Below, in pieces: positions 14,001 to 27,117 of a stretch of 64,000 bases of DNA; within the stretch, counting starts at the first letter, position 1, and every line of letters starts with the position of its first letter. The notes under the pieces are model-generated. The model did not search any database. It was not told where the DNA came from and was given only the letters and a program-made list of their open reading frames with translations. The position numbers were made by a program, and so were the translations under genes. This stretch comes from Liolophura sinensis (Eukaryota > Mollusca > Polyplacophora > Chitonida > Chitonidae), in the NCBI RefSeq assembly GCF_032854445.1, contig NC_088302.1:26129080-26193079 (forward strand), read 5' to 3'.

Positions 14001-15410
14001 AATTAATGTCCCTGGTGACAGAGCTGCCATTTGTGCGACCGTAAAAAGGCATGGTGAACTTGTGCCATGCACTCACGATGTTAACTCTGTATCCTAATTT
14101 TGTTTGGTACATGTAAATATAGGATGTCTTTCTTTTGTACAACCTTTTAGATAAAAGAGAACACTAAAATCAAATTTTTATATTTATCGATGAAGTATTC
14201 CAGAGGAAATTTGGAAAGTATAACTTTCAATTTTGTGACGTTGCACAACGAAGACAAGTAAGCAAAATTTGACTTTTTTGGCAAATAACGTTCTTTGATT
14301 GGCTCTGATGTCATGACATGATGAGGTGATATCTGAGGAAATTGCCTTTTGTCTAAAGTTGGGTGTCAAGTATCCCGTGTCTTTGAATCAACATGTTAGT
14401 GAGGCAGTGTTGGGACTGGCCTGCTTTAAGGGGATGTCGTCACGATGTAACCGAAATAACGTAGGAAGCAACGCTAAACCCAATGAAATTATCGTCACCA
14501 TTGCTACATTTACCATTGTGATGTATTGTGTTACTTGTAAATAAATATCATCTGTTGCCCTGGTGGATACCACGATCTTATCCGCCACAAAAAAAGAGAT
14601 CAGATCACCCGGTGCACTTTGATGTTATGCAGACAATCCACACACGCAAACATATTGTACATGTAAGACCTTGTTGTTGTTACTAGCAGGCCTGTTCAGT
14701 AAGAAAACATGGGCGGTGTTGCTTGAAAATCTGGCTGCAAAATTGTTTTTGAAAATTATCTTACGTGGTTAAGTTGTTCTCCTGTGATACATTCAGAGGT
14801 TATGATGCTGTTATTTTCGATATGTACAAAAAAATCTTGCGAGCAGGACGTTTTTGCACTAGTTGCTTGTCAAGGGTAGGGGACTCGTGTAATGCGTTTG
14901 CCTCTAGAGTACTCCCCCTTGAAACGCCAATCACGCTCTGTTTGCACGGTTCTAAAACTCACTAATTTGTTTCTCAAATTTGCCTCACAATGGAACGTAC
15001 AATCTGAAACAATACGGAAAATTTACTGTAGGAGTCAAATAAGAACATAGATGAAAGCTGTGTGCTTGTTACTAAGTTCACAGTTGACTCATACATAATT
15101 GCATAATGTAGTTAAAATGTTTTATTAGAAAAAAATAACAAAAAAGGAAAAAAAACATAAAAAACAGAAGCCTGCCATCGTCATTCGACTGGAACTTGAG
15201 CCAAGAGAGAAGCCTTTGGGTAAAAGGCATGTAACTTGTCCCTAAAATCTCCCATTTCCCAGCGCTTTTTTTTCTTGCAAAGTGTGAACTATGTAACTAT
15301 CTTGAAGCCAGACACATTAATTACTGTACATTTATATTTCAACGTTACATTTACAAACGCCATTATAACTGCATAACTCAGAACATTTGCTGGGCATAGA
15401 CATTTTATAG
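14001..15410. other. non-coding stretch, nothing recognised
   Basis: Chance frames on both strands between 14184 and 14588 lack family features. No repeat is assigned. Confidence 0.45.
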
Positions 15411-15758
15411 ATTTTAACATATATCATCACTCAAAAGAACTCCATATATTCACCATCAGACAGTTTGTTTATGGGTATTCAGCCCCTATCCATCGACTCT
15501 CCGGTTGATCCATCAATGCTCGATAAGAGGGCTTTACACAGACGTGACCTCAATTTGGCGTTGGAGCCCGAAAGGATCAGTGCTCTTTTACCCATTGTTC
15601 AACCCCGCAGTTTTATATTTGATACCCCAGTAGAGTTTGGGGAAAATCTGACATCTTTTGACGGCTGGTTACAAAGATGTATAACTGACCAGACAGATTC
15701 TCGGCTGAATGGCAGAGCGGGAAGCTACAATGATCCATCATACCAACCTGATGACTGA
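15411..15758 (+). CDS. candidate terminal coding exon, unknown protein
   Basis: The frame is open from 15411 to a TGA at 15756-15758. The first ATG in frame is at 15471, giving 95 residues from there. A possible splice acceptor, 'cattttatag', ends at 15410, so this may be the last exon of a plus-strand gene. The product is hydrophilic and varied, rich in Asp, Pro, Ser and Arg, with an acidic C-terminus ending SYNDPSYQPDD. It has no membrane segment or low-complexity run and looks more like real protein than most frames here. I do not recognise the family. The upstream pyrimidine tract is weak and no partner exon was found, so a chance frame remains possible. Confidence 0.4.
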   Translation: MLTYIITQKNSIYSPSDSLFMGIQPLSIDSPVDPSMLDKRALHRRDLNLALEPERISALLPIVQPRSFIFDTPVEFGENLTSFDGWLQRCITDQTDSRLNGRAGSYNDPSYQPDD

Positions 15759-16755
15759 CTGCCCACTGGACCATGTCAACACGAATTGTAGGCCTACAAG
15801 AGAAACTTGGTCAAATAAGAAGCCTTCCTTTTCCTCCTACCACGTCTTGTTTACATCTGCGTGGGAAGAAAATATTTGTTAACAAATTTATAAATACGAA
15901 CTAACTACTCCTACGCGACAAGAGGTCAATCTTGTTTTGTGACCGATTCCCGAACGTACCAGGAGTGTACGCTACACGTGGACAGATACGTGTACTTGTG
16001 TAGGTATACATGCACATAGAGTAATTTACCATCGCCTTTCAGCAAACTGTCAGATCACTATCAATACTGGTAATGGAACTACGGATACAAGCACATATTA
16101 GCAGATTACCCAAACTGATATAGATATGTCAATAACTGTTTGGCTTGAGGTGCGTTTCCTCATACGACCCACTCATCACTGCTCTTTGCAGCGCCCCCAG
16201 GCGGGATAGGTACAGAGAAGTGAACCAGTAAATATCAGCGTAATTCCCAAGGGTCGCTTGTCTAATATCGGGAATTAACTATTGGCAGATAGATGGATTA
16301 ATACTAATTGATGACACAGCGCATGAAACGTTTGTTCAAACGTTTTTGTTTCATTAGTTCGCCAATGTTGGCCTGCTACTCAGTCAGGAGTTGCGCTGCA
16401 CTAACCTTTTCAGTTCACTATCAGACTACTGAAGGATTTATTTGTACAAATGCGGACAGTTTTCTGCACGTAGAATTGGAGTGTACGGCATTTACCACCA
16501 ACTTTTGCCAAGTTACTGACGAATTTTCCCACCTGTAACTCGCAGATCTGAATATCGTGTTTGGTGGAAGAGAGGAGGTCTTCAGCCAATGTTAGAGAGT
16601 TTAAGTAAAACAGGCGTCATTGATTGCTAAAACACATATATACGTACACATGTACCAAGGCTCAAGGAAAAGTATGAGCCGGGGAATCCCCAAATTTCCT
16701 TCCCAAGATCGATGTTGCTTCTGTACATTGTGTGCCTGTGAGCGATTAAGTCAAC
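15759..16755. other. non-coding stretch, nothing recognised
   Basis: This would be 3' flank if the 15411 frame is real. No gene or repeat is recognised. Confidence 0.4.
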
Positions 16756-16908
16756 GGTCTAAACTACATGTCTTTCTACTAATGTAGGGTTTCGATATCA
16801 AACTACCTTGGCTGCAGGTGTTTTTGTGTCAACAGTCTTAACTGCAGGTCTTTCTGCTTGTGTAGGGTTTCGATATCAAACTACCTTGGCTCCAGGTGTC
16901 TTTGTGTC
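16756..16908. repeat. two-copy tandem duplication, 78 bp
   Basis: 'gtagggtttcgatatcaaac' at 16784 recurs at 16862, with matching flanks ('ctaccttggct', 'caggtgt', 'tttgtgtc'). Confidence 0.9.
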
Positions 16909-17098
16909 TTTTTAATGATCAGATTTCCAGACTAAAGGACATGGCCAAGTCTACTGATTAAAATAAATCAACGAACTAATCCAGACCAGGATGCGGTGGA
17001 TGACACGCATAGAATATACCATGTAACTGAAACAAGGCTCCGAGTACCTGGATCACGAACTTTATCAACTTTTTTCTGTTCATTACGTTTCATTGTAA

Positions 17099-17242
17099 GT
17101 GGGAAGGTCTGCAGCAGCCTGCGGACGGTTGTGGGTTTCCCCCGGTTTCCTCCCACCATAATGCTGGTCGCCGTCGTATAAGGGAAATATTCTTGAGTAC
17201 GGCGTAAAACACCAATCAAATAAATAAATAAATAAATAAATA
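17099..17242 (+). mobile_element. SINE 3' part (abundant family)
   Basis: A 5'-truncated copy that begins 'gtgggaaggtctgcagcagc', with the core and the tail 'gagtacggcgtaaaacacca' followed by (AAAT)n. It lacks 'gctctgc' in the core. Confidence 0.94.
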
Positions 17243-17354
17243 TTTCCAATGTTGTTAAAACAAACTTTGCTCTCCTGTAATACTGAACAGTGTCTTTGAT
17301 GATAACAAGCTTGCTGAACATACGAATTCTACAACATTGCACAGATAGCTTAAG

Positions 17355-17355
17355 A

Positions 17356-17449
<94 letters not shown>
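17355..17449. repeat. (TA)n microsatellite
   Basis: About 95 bp of alternating TA. Confidence 0.97.
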
Positions 17450-17452
<3 letters not shown>

Positions 17453-18499
17453 GTATACATTTCCTCGATGTAATCAGCCAAAGTGGATGCTTTGATAACA
17501 GCCCATATCTTCAAACTGCCCAAACCGGAGACATAAGCCTTCAAGGAACTGATAACCGTCTTGTCCAGATGAAAACCTTCTTTGTGGAATTATCCTGATA
17601 GCCTTAGTAGCTGTAGTTTTCATCACGGTAATGTCATTTACAAACATATCAAGTATGACGTGTACAAAACCATGGGTCGACCTATTTACGGATTGAATGC
17701 CCTGAAGACCAATACATCATGGATGGATTTGTAATCCCCAGTCCTGTATTACAGATTCTGCGCACACCTTGTAAAAGTGTGTGTGTATATCCCGTAGTAA
17801 TACACAAACTATCACTTCTCAGTAATCCTCTCAACACATATTATATTAAACAAAGGTTTCTATGGTAACAGTCTTTGGTATAGTGTGAAATACCAATAAA
17901 AATACATAAATAGGCCTACTCGTAAGAAAACAAGGCTTGATTCTAAATTTAACGCAGCTTTCTTTATCTCTAGGTAAATAACTTGTTTCCGGTTCATGTT
18001 CAAATAATAAATTCGCTTCAGTTCTACAATTTTTGTCATTAATTGGCATGTATATCGCAAAGAAGGTGTCATGTTCGAAATTACCTTTTGCTGCATCGGC
18101 TGCGGCTTCAAGTAGTTTGTTAGTAATCTTACAAACGCCGGTAGTTTATTCCGAGCACTCCGATTTACTCCACCGATAAAACTGACTGCCGTAATACTAG
18201 TGCAAATTACGGGATTAAACAATATTCCACCAATCAATTTTAGGGCAATAAGAAAAATAACAGATCCATAAAACCTAGAATTCTATTCTTCATCACCAAG
18301 TTACACCCACGTATAACTGCCCGAATCCGACGTATATAGTTAGTACGCTACCATTGCGCATTATAATATGTAATTGGGCATTGGAACGAATGTTACCCTA
18401 AGGGGCATTTATGGCCTAAGTCCATGAATGTTCATGTAAATGTGTTTTCCTCAAGAATTACTTTTTTACTGGTTGCGGTTCTCCACCGGGCAGTTCCTG
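17450..18499. other. non-coding stretch with one unassigned long frame
   Basis: A 125-residue minus-strand frame at 17860-18237 has no family motif and ends in hydrophobic sequence. I do not call it a gene. Confidence 0.4.
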
Positions 18500-18718
18500 C
18501 GTACGACATAAAACAGCAATTTTATAAATAAACAAAAGAAAACCAATAAATAAATAAATAAGAGTGAAATATTTACAACTATGTTGTATACAAGTGTGTA
18601 ATATAGAATAATTCTTTAGTACGACACAAAACAGCAATTTAATAAATAAAGAAATAAATAAATAAAAGTGAAATGTTTACAATTCTGTTGTTTATAGTGT
18701 TATATAGAATAATACCTG
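18500..18718. repeat. two-copy tandem duplication, about 118 bp
   Basis: 'tacgacataaaacagcaatt' at 18502 recurs in similar form at 18620. Both copies continue through (AAAT)n, 'gtgaaatattta' and 'tatagaataat'. Confidence 0.88.
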
Positions 18719-21079
18719 GCAGTGACATAATTAATAAATGACGTCTTTTCCTTTTTGATTGTTGTCGCGCTTTAGCTAATTATCAGTCATCTTTGCTGAA
18801 AACATGTATGAAGCCGTTACAGCCATATACAGATATTCATGTTTATTCATGTCCTATCAGTGCTAACAAATTATCGTCTGTTAATGGGTTTGTTCTGATT
18901 TCGAAGATACTGGCTCATGTAATATACTGGCTGTCCCACGATCAGCTCTGCTCCCACAGTACCCCTGAGATTCTGCTCGGCACGTCAACAAAGGATTTAC
19001 AACAGGGAATCCTTAAATCTATCCATGCACTATTCATACATACTTACACCACTTGGGTTGAATGCTAATACCGTGGTTCTGTTCCGTCACAATCTCCATG
19101 TCATGAAATCTGCTCCAACCATATACAATGGCCAATACAGCATCGATTTAGTAACAGAGCATGTTTAGCAGTAATAAAATCAAGATGGCAACTTGCATGG
19201 AAGGAAACATACGGAAATTCACCTGATAGTTTCTACAGTCAAATCTACATTGATGGGTAATCTAGATGAAGTAACTGCCCATTGCCTAAAAGCCCAATGT
19301 GCCTCCAGTCACATCTGAAGACCTTAAGTCACAATGAAACTCGCCACTTTAAAATATAAATGCTTGAAGTGAAACGAAAATGTTTTTGCAGAAACGAACA
19401 TTCGATAGGATGTTACGCTATTACAACAGTTGTCACTGATAAAAAAAACGGGAAAGTTAATGATTTATTCTTAATGTTCAGCTCATGAACTGAAGAAGTT
19501 TAACTTATATCTCATCGGTCGGTTTTACAGGGGGATGATATCTGAGTGCCTGGAATAAACCACCAGCTTTCGCAAAATGCATGCCAAACTGTGTGGCTTA
19601 GGACTGCATTTGATTAGTTAAGCTTATGGACTTATTCTTGCCTGGCTCAACGAATTAGCGAATGTGACCCAAAACAGTATATACGGGCGGCAAATAGCTG
19701 TGACGCGCTGTATACAGGGCCTGTCAGAAGCAACCATGATGGAATGCTTGTCACATTAAACCTCCGAAAGAATACTCTGAAGAAACGTTGTCTTCGAGAT
19801 GTTATTTGTTTAACTGGCATTACACAAAATGGACAAGGTTTGCTTTTTTTAGATGGAAGACATTATACGCGATATCATACTAGCCGCAGATATGTAACTG
19901 AGTTACGACAATGAATATGTTTTGCTATATGTGACCTGTGATAAAGGTACCGTAAGTTGGGCTCCTTCAGCCGTGCTGATGTGCTACCGCTCAAGTCAGC
20001 CAGTTAGGTGCATGTACATATGCTACACGATTTCCTACAGAGCAGTCGTCCTTTATTCGTCCTTGAGCAGCCCATGCTTTATCCATGCCGCAATATCACG
20101 TGCCTTTTTAGCCACGTGCAAAGTGTTAGAATACATTGTCATACTCAGTCCTAGATTATGGGCTCTTAATGTAGCTAACTTACTATCATACAAGGAGCTA
20201 GAAAAATCGAAAAGAAGAACGGAGTTTTTTTTCTTATATGTATGTTATTGGGGGAAAATTAATAATCATCATATCTGTATGGACATTCGAAGTGGATGAT
20301 GCTATTTTTATGCTCTTGACAATCTAAATAAACAAATTGTTTGATGCCGTGATAGCTTTTGGCACGCAATGTTCAACCCAGGTTTTATTCAGTCCGCTCG
20401 AAAGATCAGGTTTCATAGATAGAATGGATTTTCATAGTTCTCATTAATGGCTGACTGTTATCTGTCGTTATCAACTATCGCTTATACGGCTACATACACT
20501 TGGATAATGTGGTTGAACGGGTTAGAACTATTAGTGCACATCTGTCTTCTACAACGAAGTATTCATCGTGTGGGTCCAATTTATTTTTCATCAGATATTA
20601 TTTCATCAGCTATTCGTGATGGAAACAGCCTTGTCTGTTAGCCCGTGGTTGCCCTTCCGTTTTATATTACCAGTTAAAAATCCGGAACTCACAGCTATGA
20701 CGTCCTAGAATTACTCAGTTAAACTTCCCAGCATACACTGGTTCCCTCTACCCATGAACCCGACGGCCGGTAAACGAGTGAAATATTCAAAAGTATGAAT
20801 AAGTATTCAAAAGTATAAGCGTTTAACCTGGTCTGTTACCATAAGACATGTAGACTTTCGTTTTTCGATCAACGTTTATACACAATGATAATAACCGTGA
20901 GGTACATCCCTGTCATGTATATTTGTAAAGCCTTCTACACGCAGTTACTACATAGTTTTTATTTTGTTTTGTTAGATGACCATGTGCTGAGAAACAGCAC
21001 ATGACTTTTCTTTTGTTTTGTTTTGAATGTGCATCTTAGTGTACTTCGGTAGGTTCTCAAGATTTGTCTGTCCACAGCG
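18719..21079. other. non-coding stretch, nothing firm
   Basis: No gene is recognised. Around 20738-20800 there is faint similarity to the abundant SINE ('cgacggccggtaaacgagtg', 'aaatattc'), too degraded to annotate. Confidence 0.4.
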
Positions 21080-21310
21080 CTCGTACCGCGGCTTGCACGG
21101 TCTTATTTTATTACTGACAACTAGAAGGGTACAAAGCACCCTTCCAACATCCTCGAAAACTGTTGACTGCGTCTCTTTGCATGATTCCGTCCTAATTTCG
21201 TTCTTTGGCGGTCGTTATAAACGTCTTTTTGGGAATTGGCTTGAACGTCTTTATTGGATGACGACTGGTATACGAATGTTTGCTTTGAAGCAAACATTAC
21301 ATAAAGTTCC
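21080..21310 (+). repeat. dispersed repeat, unclassified family, copy A
   Basis: This matches copies at 49485 and 52605 over the segments 'ctgttgactgcgtctctttg', 'catgattccgtcc', 'tttttgggaattggctt' and 'ctggtatacgaatgt'. The copies are diverged and share no obvious termini, tail or coding capacity. Confidence 0.65.
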
Positions 21311-22892
21311 TTGGAGAGCATCTATGTTGTACGAATATGGCTGTTTTATATACTGCCGAAATACAGTATCGTCAGAAATACCTGCACTGTACACACTCCA
21401 ATGTATAGGCCTAAATCAGTTTATACATTGATTTCCCTGTTACAGCTCTTTGGTCCCTAACACCAAGACATAGATCCAGCCATCAAACAATGAGGGCTAA
21501 GGTGGTGTGGAGGTGACGTGGGTGTGGACGTAGCGTTAGTGTGGCGGGTATGGGTAAATAGGCTGGAGACACCGATTGGAATAAAAACTTGTGCAGCTGT
21601 GTGGTACAGAAGTATGATTAGGAAAAATATACTTGTTTTGGTGGACAATACATTAAGTTTATTCCATACAATGAGAAGTTTTGCGATGGTCTTGGTGTGC
21701 AAGAATCATTGCCTTCTCATCATTAAACTCTCGTTTTCTGTATACATTCCAGAAAAAGGCCATTGGTATAGAGGAATGCATTTATTGTTATTCGGTCAAC
21801 AATAAACGTTTGGCTTCACCAATGTGCTCTGGGGTCGAAATCCATGCTTTCTGTGTAGCCCCCGCTTTGCGCTATTACCAAACTCTGGGGCGTTGTAACC
21901 AACCCATATTTCCGCTTTTCCAAAACCCTGTAACGCTGTAACCTACCCTTATGCGCTATAACCAAATTTTGGGGTGTTGTGACCAAATCCTCTACGCAGT
22001 AACCCACGTCTAATGACGTGGACCGATTTCATAAGCGCTAAACATGTAATGATCGCTGACTGGTTTAATCCTAGTATGTGTATCCGGAATGTATCATCCG
22101 TCCTTCCACAGATTACCTACATTCTCCTTGTAATGTGACTAACCATATAGACACAGACAGGAATGGATAAGACCATATATAAGTACTACAAATATAGCCT
22201 TACTGTCCACATGTAAGTCAAGATGCATTTGTTTCCCATGTGCCATGTGCATGTGTTTTGAATATACATACGTCTGTTACCCGAGGCTATTTATTGTCAG
22301 TACAAATACGCACACATCTATCTCTCTCTCTAATATGGTAATCCAGCAAGACAATGAAGTAAATAAATGGATAATAGAGGCACACCAACACTGAATGCAT
22401 ACTTCAAGTCCGGTATTCGGATACCACCCCTAGACTATCAAAGGGTGTACCACATCGATGACCGAAATACCCATTTCCATAGCAGCCTATAACACAAGTT
22501 CCTCAAAGAATATGTAATAAATAACATATAAAGAGCGAATAAAGCCGGTAAGATAGAAAAGAACAGTAGAAGAAATGAGACCATCAAATGAAATTCCAAA
22601 CGTTTTGTCCATGAAAAAAGTTGAACGCAAATATCGGCATAAATGCACTACAAGGATACAATAAGTCCAAAATCTTATACAACTCCTAGCCTCCTGTGAA
22701 GCGAAAGCGGAATTAGATACAACTATGACAGCTATGAAACAAATTGAGTTCCTTAAGGCTCTGTCATAATTGCCTACGAGAGCCTTAGTACTTAGAACGG
22801 CTAAAAGGTATGGTCAATGGAGACATGCCAGTACTGAGTACAATGGTTACTAAAGCACATAGACAAATGAGATGCATGTATACCAGTACTGA
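21311..22892. other. non-coding stretch, nothing firm
   Basis: From 21840 to 22010 there are degenerate direct repeats of the type 'gcgctattaccaaactctgg' and 'gcgctataaccaaattttgg'. Otherwise nothing is recognised. Confidence 0.45.
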
Positions 22893-23850
22893 TTACAACA
22901 AAAGGATATGGACAATGGAGACACACTGGTGCTGAGAACAAATGTTACTAAAGGATGTGGACAACTGAAATACACCTATACTGATTAAAATATGGACAAT
23001 TGAGACATGACAGTACTGAGGACAACCAAAGGATATGGACAATGGAGACATGACAGTACTGAGAACAACCAAAGGATATGGACAATGGAGACATGACAGT
23101 ACTGAGAACAACCAAAGGATATGGACAATGGAGACATGACAGTTCTGAGAACAACCAAAGGATATGGACAATGGAGACATGACAGTAGTGGGAACAACCG
23201 AAGGGTATGGACAATGGAGACATGACAATACTGAGAACAACCAAAGAATATGGACAATGGAGACATGAAAGTACTGAGAACAGCCAAAGGGCATGGACAA
23301 TGGAGGCATAACAGTACTGAGAACAACCAAAGGATATGGACAATGGAGACATGACAGTACTGAGAACAACCAAAGGATATGGACAATGGAGACATGACAG
23401 TTCTGAGAACAACCAAAGGATATGGACAATGGAGACATGACAGTAGTGGGAACAACCGAAGGGTATGGACAATGGAGACATGACAATACTGAGAACAACC
23501 AAAAGATATGGATAATGGAGACATGACAGTTCTGAGAACAACCAGACGGATATGGACAATGGAGACATGACAGTACTGAGAACAGCCAAAGGCTATGGAC
23601 AAATGAGACATGACAGTTCTGAGAACAGCCAAAGGCTATGGACAATTGAGACATGACAGTAGTGAGAACAACCAAAGGATATGGACAATGGAGACATGAC
23701 AGTTCTGAGAACAACCAAACAATATGGACAATGAGGACATGACAGTAATGAGAACAACCAAAAAATATGGACAATGGAGACATGACAGTACTGAGAGTAA
23801 GGGTTACTAAAGGACATTGACAAATGGGAGACACTAGTGCTAACTCAAAC
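22893..23850. repeat. 43-bp minisatellite with a higher-order 258-bp period
   Basis: The unit is 'ggacaatggagacatgacag' + 'tactgagaacaaccaaagga' + 'tat', 43 bp, in about 20 copies with decayed edges. Variant units (tactgag, ttctgag, agtggg with cgaaggg, aatactgag) recur in the same order. The variant 'gtagtgggaacaaccgaagg' lies at 23184 and at 23442, exactly 258 bp or six units apart. The unit has no stop codon in any minus-strand frame, and 43 is not a multiple of 3. As a result three long overlapping frames (320, 213 and 215 residues) with a 43-residue period appear on the minus strand. I regard them as by-products of the repeat. Confidence 0.96.
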
Positions 23851-23920
23851 CACATGGCAAACCCTCGATAATGTTATAAGATTATTTTATTATAACGAGC
23901 AACTATTGTATATTTCTGCC

Positions 23921-24044
23921 AAAGCGGATAGTCGTGGGTTTTCCCCCAGGCTCTCCGCGCTTTCCTGCAGCCATAATGCTGACCGCCGTCGTATAAGTGA
24001 AATATTCTTGAGAAAGGCGTATAACACAAATGAAATAAATAAAA
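23921..24044 (+). mobile_element. SINE 3' part (abundant family)
   Basis: A core and tail fragment: 'gatagtcgtgggttttccccc', 'cataatgctgaccgccgtcg', 'gtgaaatattcttgag' and (AAAT)n. The 5' end is lost. Confidence 0.93.
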
Positions 24045-26519
24045 AATCTTTCGTAGATCACAAATTCATAAAAAAGTTCTATTTTAGAAAAAGAGAAGCC
24101 CACGGTCATAGATTGGTGGCTCGTCCATTTCACTGGTGCCAACGTGTGATCCTTTCCAATCAAATGCTATCATGTTACTAAAATGCTGAAACTGTCCTCA
24201 GATCGCCCGGGTTTAGTTGGCTACTTCCTTAAAGGGACCTTTCACATGGAAATCTCGTTGCACAGCCGATTTCATTAGATTTTACAAAACGAATCCCCGT
24301 GACTTTCTGTCGGTATTGTTTGAACGGTTTAATGGGAGGTCGGTGGTCTCCTGTTCCCGCTTGAGCAAGAGTAATGAAGCAGACAGCCTCAGGGTGTCGC
24401 TACCCCCAGGGGCGTTGCTCCAGAGGAAGGCATGGTCTAGAACATCACAGACTATCGATTGGTGAACAATCCTCCCGTAACTGTTAACATGCAAAGCAGC
24501 TCTCGGTGGGCTGTGCTCAGCTCATGCTTATGTTCCACGCTGATTAATTTACTACTGTTAATTACAGACTGCACTGGGATTATGGCGAACTGGTTTAATA
24601 GGCTGCACAATCGCATAGCTTAAGTTTACTTTACGTATTTCTGAGTCACTCGCCCGGAATAATGAAGCGGCTGCAGTGAGGACACATGTAACCTATGTTT
24701 TTAAAATTCAGATGTGGTGTCTGATTTTTCTGTGCGATTCAATAAACTATCGGTGTCAGTTATATTAGGCTGGTTAAAACTTGTTTGCTGGACACGATCA
24801 TAGCCGCACATATGAAACAATAAGACGGCATCATTCAATGAGTAAGAGTGTGAAACATTGAAAATGTTTTCGATCGGATTTGAGAGAGCAAACGATCCAT
24901 AATTAGTTAGGTCACAAGCTTACATTTACAAGTGTATGTGTCAGAATTTATTAATAGTACAAGTATTTATGCGCATGCTTGCGCTTTCATGTTCATACTT
25001 ACGAACTTTTATGGTTGGCATGACTTATACCGAAAGCGTTTGTGTTTGATGCATGGTGTTCTAAAGCTGCTATTTACCCTTTCAATTTTTTCTTCTTTTT
25101 CTTTGGTTGTATTGGGTTACGGTAATTTACGAATCAAGTGGTAAGTCCAATATGTTCATCCCCAAATCTGCCGAAAATGGGTTTCCTATGAACTGGCCAA
25201 TTGTGTGTCGTGTTTTGATCACATTATTGCGCAGGCTCGCCTGATTTTCTTAACAGGCGGAAAGCACAGATAGGGATATCACTCCTCTCAGCGCTGGCAT
25301 GTGTCTCGACTGCGTCGTTTAACGTTCAGAGTGGTGCTGATTATCTCTAATCGCCAATCACTCTCTCGCAAATTTACTTCCGGGATGACACTGCACCGCG
25401 AGCTGGAAGTATCAATCATTCACCGATACTTTTATGGGTTGTAACCTGCTGATAAAAGAAAGGGATTTGTTTTCAGTTTGTTTAATCGGTCCTCGCTCGC
25501 CAAGTGATCTTCATTTTCTCAATTCTAACGACTAAGGTTAGGCAAAAGGAATATTGCATGATCCGAGGCAACTGTCGATGGATTGGCCGACGAGCTTTTG
25601 CCAGAAGATTTAACAACACAATGATGTCGTTGTATTTCACATACACTGCACAATCCTATATATCCTCAAGCTTACCTGCTCAGAAATTCGATAAAAGCTT
25701 CTTAAAATATCGTGCATAATAACTGTCTTTCAGCCATTATTATTAACAAGTGTGTATCCAATGAGGATAGCATGGTGTGACAAAGTAATTAACAAACCAG
25801 TCCAGTGGTCGATAAATGGACATGCAATTATTGATTCCGTTAACTATCAGAGCAATTTTCTTCCGATGATCTCATACCAGGGTCTAACAACAACAGCTAA
25901 CCTATATCGTTGTAGAAATCAACAGAAACACTTGTGTTCAATATTTCGTCAGTTTTAAATGACTTACATGTTTCACTGCTACCAATGTCGGTTCGATTGA
26001 GCGAATTTTTCAGGCGTATTCCTGCTAGAGCTAACTCCATACTGCATTTGCATTGTCGCAGAGTACACTGCTGCGTGTAACACAGATATATCAGGTTTTG
26101 TAGGGGTAAAGCTCATTCAAGGCCACTGGAGATTTAACATTAACATTATTTAACACTAAATTCATCGCAGGTGTAACTTGTTTAACACAATGGCAAATAG
26201 ATGTACAGAGATTTATTAGAAACGGTAAGACGTACGAACCATAGACAGATCAGGGAAAAAACTGATTCAGTAATCCACACGAAAAGATTAACTGGGGTAG
26301 ACTCAGGCTCGACACTGTCCAATTCAGCAAGCTGTGTAAATAGTACATTACTAAAAGAGACAGCTCTGTATATAAGTGAATGGTTGTCATAGGATTGGAG
26401 GTTGATTCGATCTATACACGAATATGTTTGCAGTGTTTCGGGTATATGTGCCATGTAATGCTTGCGTCTACCCTCATCAGGAGTCCACGGCAAAGATTAA
26501 GATACCACATGATATACTT
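24045..26519. other. non-coding stretch, nothing firm
   Basis: Frames at 24217-24465 (plus) and 24282-24494 (minus) overlap in a less AT-rich block without recognised motifs. The rest is AT-rich, with chance frames only. Confidence 0.4.
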
Positions 26520-26804
26520 TGGATTTACCCAGGATTTCACCTAGGTTCTTGCCTTTACGGTAGCCGATAAGAGGATGAAGAGGTAATATTTCATTAGAAT
26601 CTTATTTCTTTCGACCAGATGCCAGTATTTGTTAAAGATGTCTCTTATATTCCTTTGACGATAGTGATACGTGGTTATGAAACGTATGTGTTTGTTAGAC
26701 ACGACTTTAGTAGTCTTGTTTATTAGGGGGAGCCTCATAGGACGGTCCTCAAATTTCACTTTGTTGACACTGGAATCAACCACAGTATCAGTTCCGAGTA
26801 TCAA
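26440..26804 (-). pseudogene. retroelement fragment, probably Penelope-like reverse transcriptase C-terminal region
   Basis: The minus-strand frame at 26541-26804 contains RFITTYHYRQRNIRDIFNKYW. In another frame just downstream (about 26500-26580) the minus strand encodes LIGYRKGKNLGEILGKSK. The order 'F-x-T-T-Y ... N-I ... I ... W-x-L' followed about 20-30 residues later by 'Y-R-x-x-K-N-L-x-x-x-L' is one I know from the region after the reverse transcriptase of Penelope-like elements and related GIY-YIG-type retroelement proteins. The two motifs are in different frames and a stop follows, so this is a broken relic. Neither the catalytic reverse transcriptase core nor the endonuclease is visible here. 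The family assignment is from motif memory only. Confidence 0.45.
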
Positions 26805-27117
26805 AGTGCCAGATCGTCAATTCAGACATGGTGGGATGTTACAAAGGTCACCACGTAAAATGATATGAATATCATCATTATGACTATTATAATGAGTCAG
26901 GGCACAGGGTTTATATGTTCCACAAGGAACAGAAATTCATCCGTCACACAAATTACTGCCAGCCCGACATGGAAAACTCATACATGAATGTTTAGCATTT
27001 ACGTCATGATTTACCCCTTTCCAGAAGATTTCAGGGTATTAATCATATTGTACAGTGTATACTACATGGTACTTCCATGTCTATTATCTCATTTAACACC
27101 GCCTTCAAATGCATTAT

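Noticed and set aside
20738-20800. Possible further copy of the abundant SINE
   Set aside because: Only short disjoint matches remain, too weak to support.
22893-23855. 320-residue minus-strand frame and two overlapping frames of more than 210 residues
   Set aside because: All three frames are open because the 43-bp unit has no stop codon. The same sequence cannot be selected as protein in three frames at once without further evidence.
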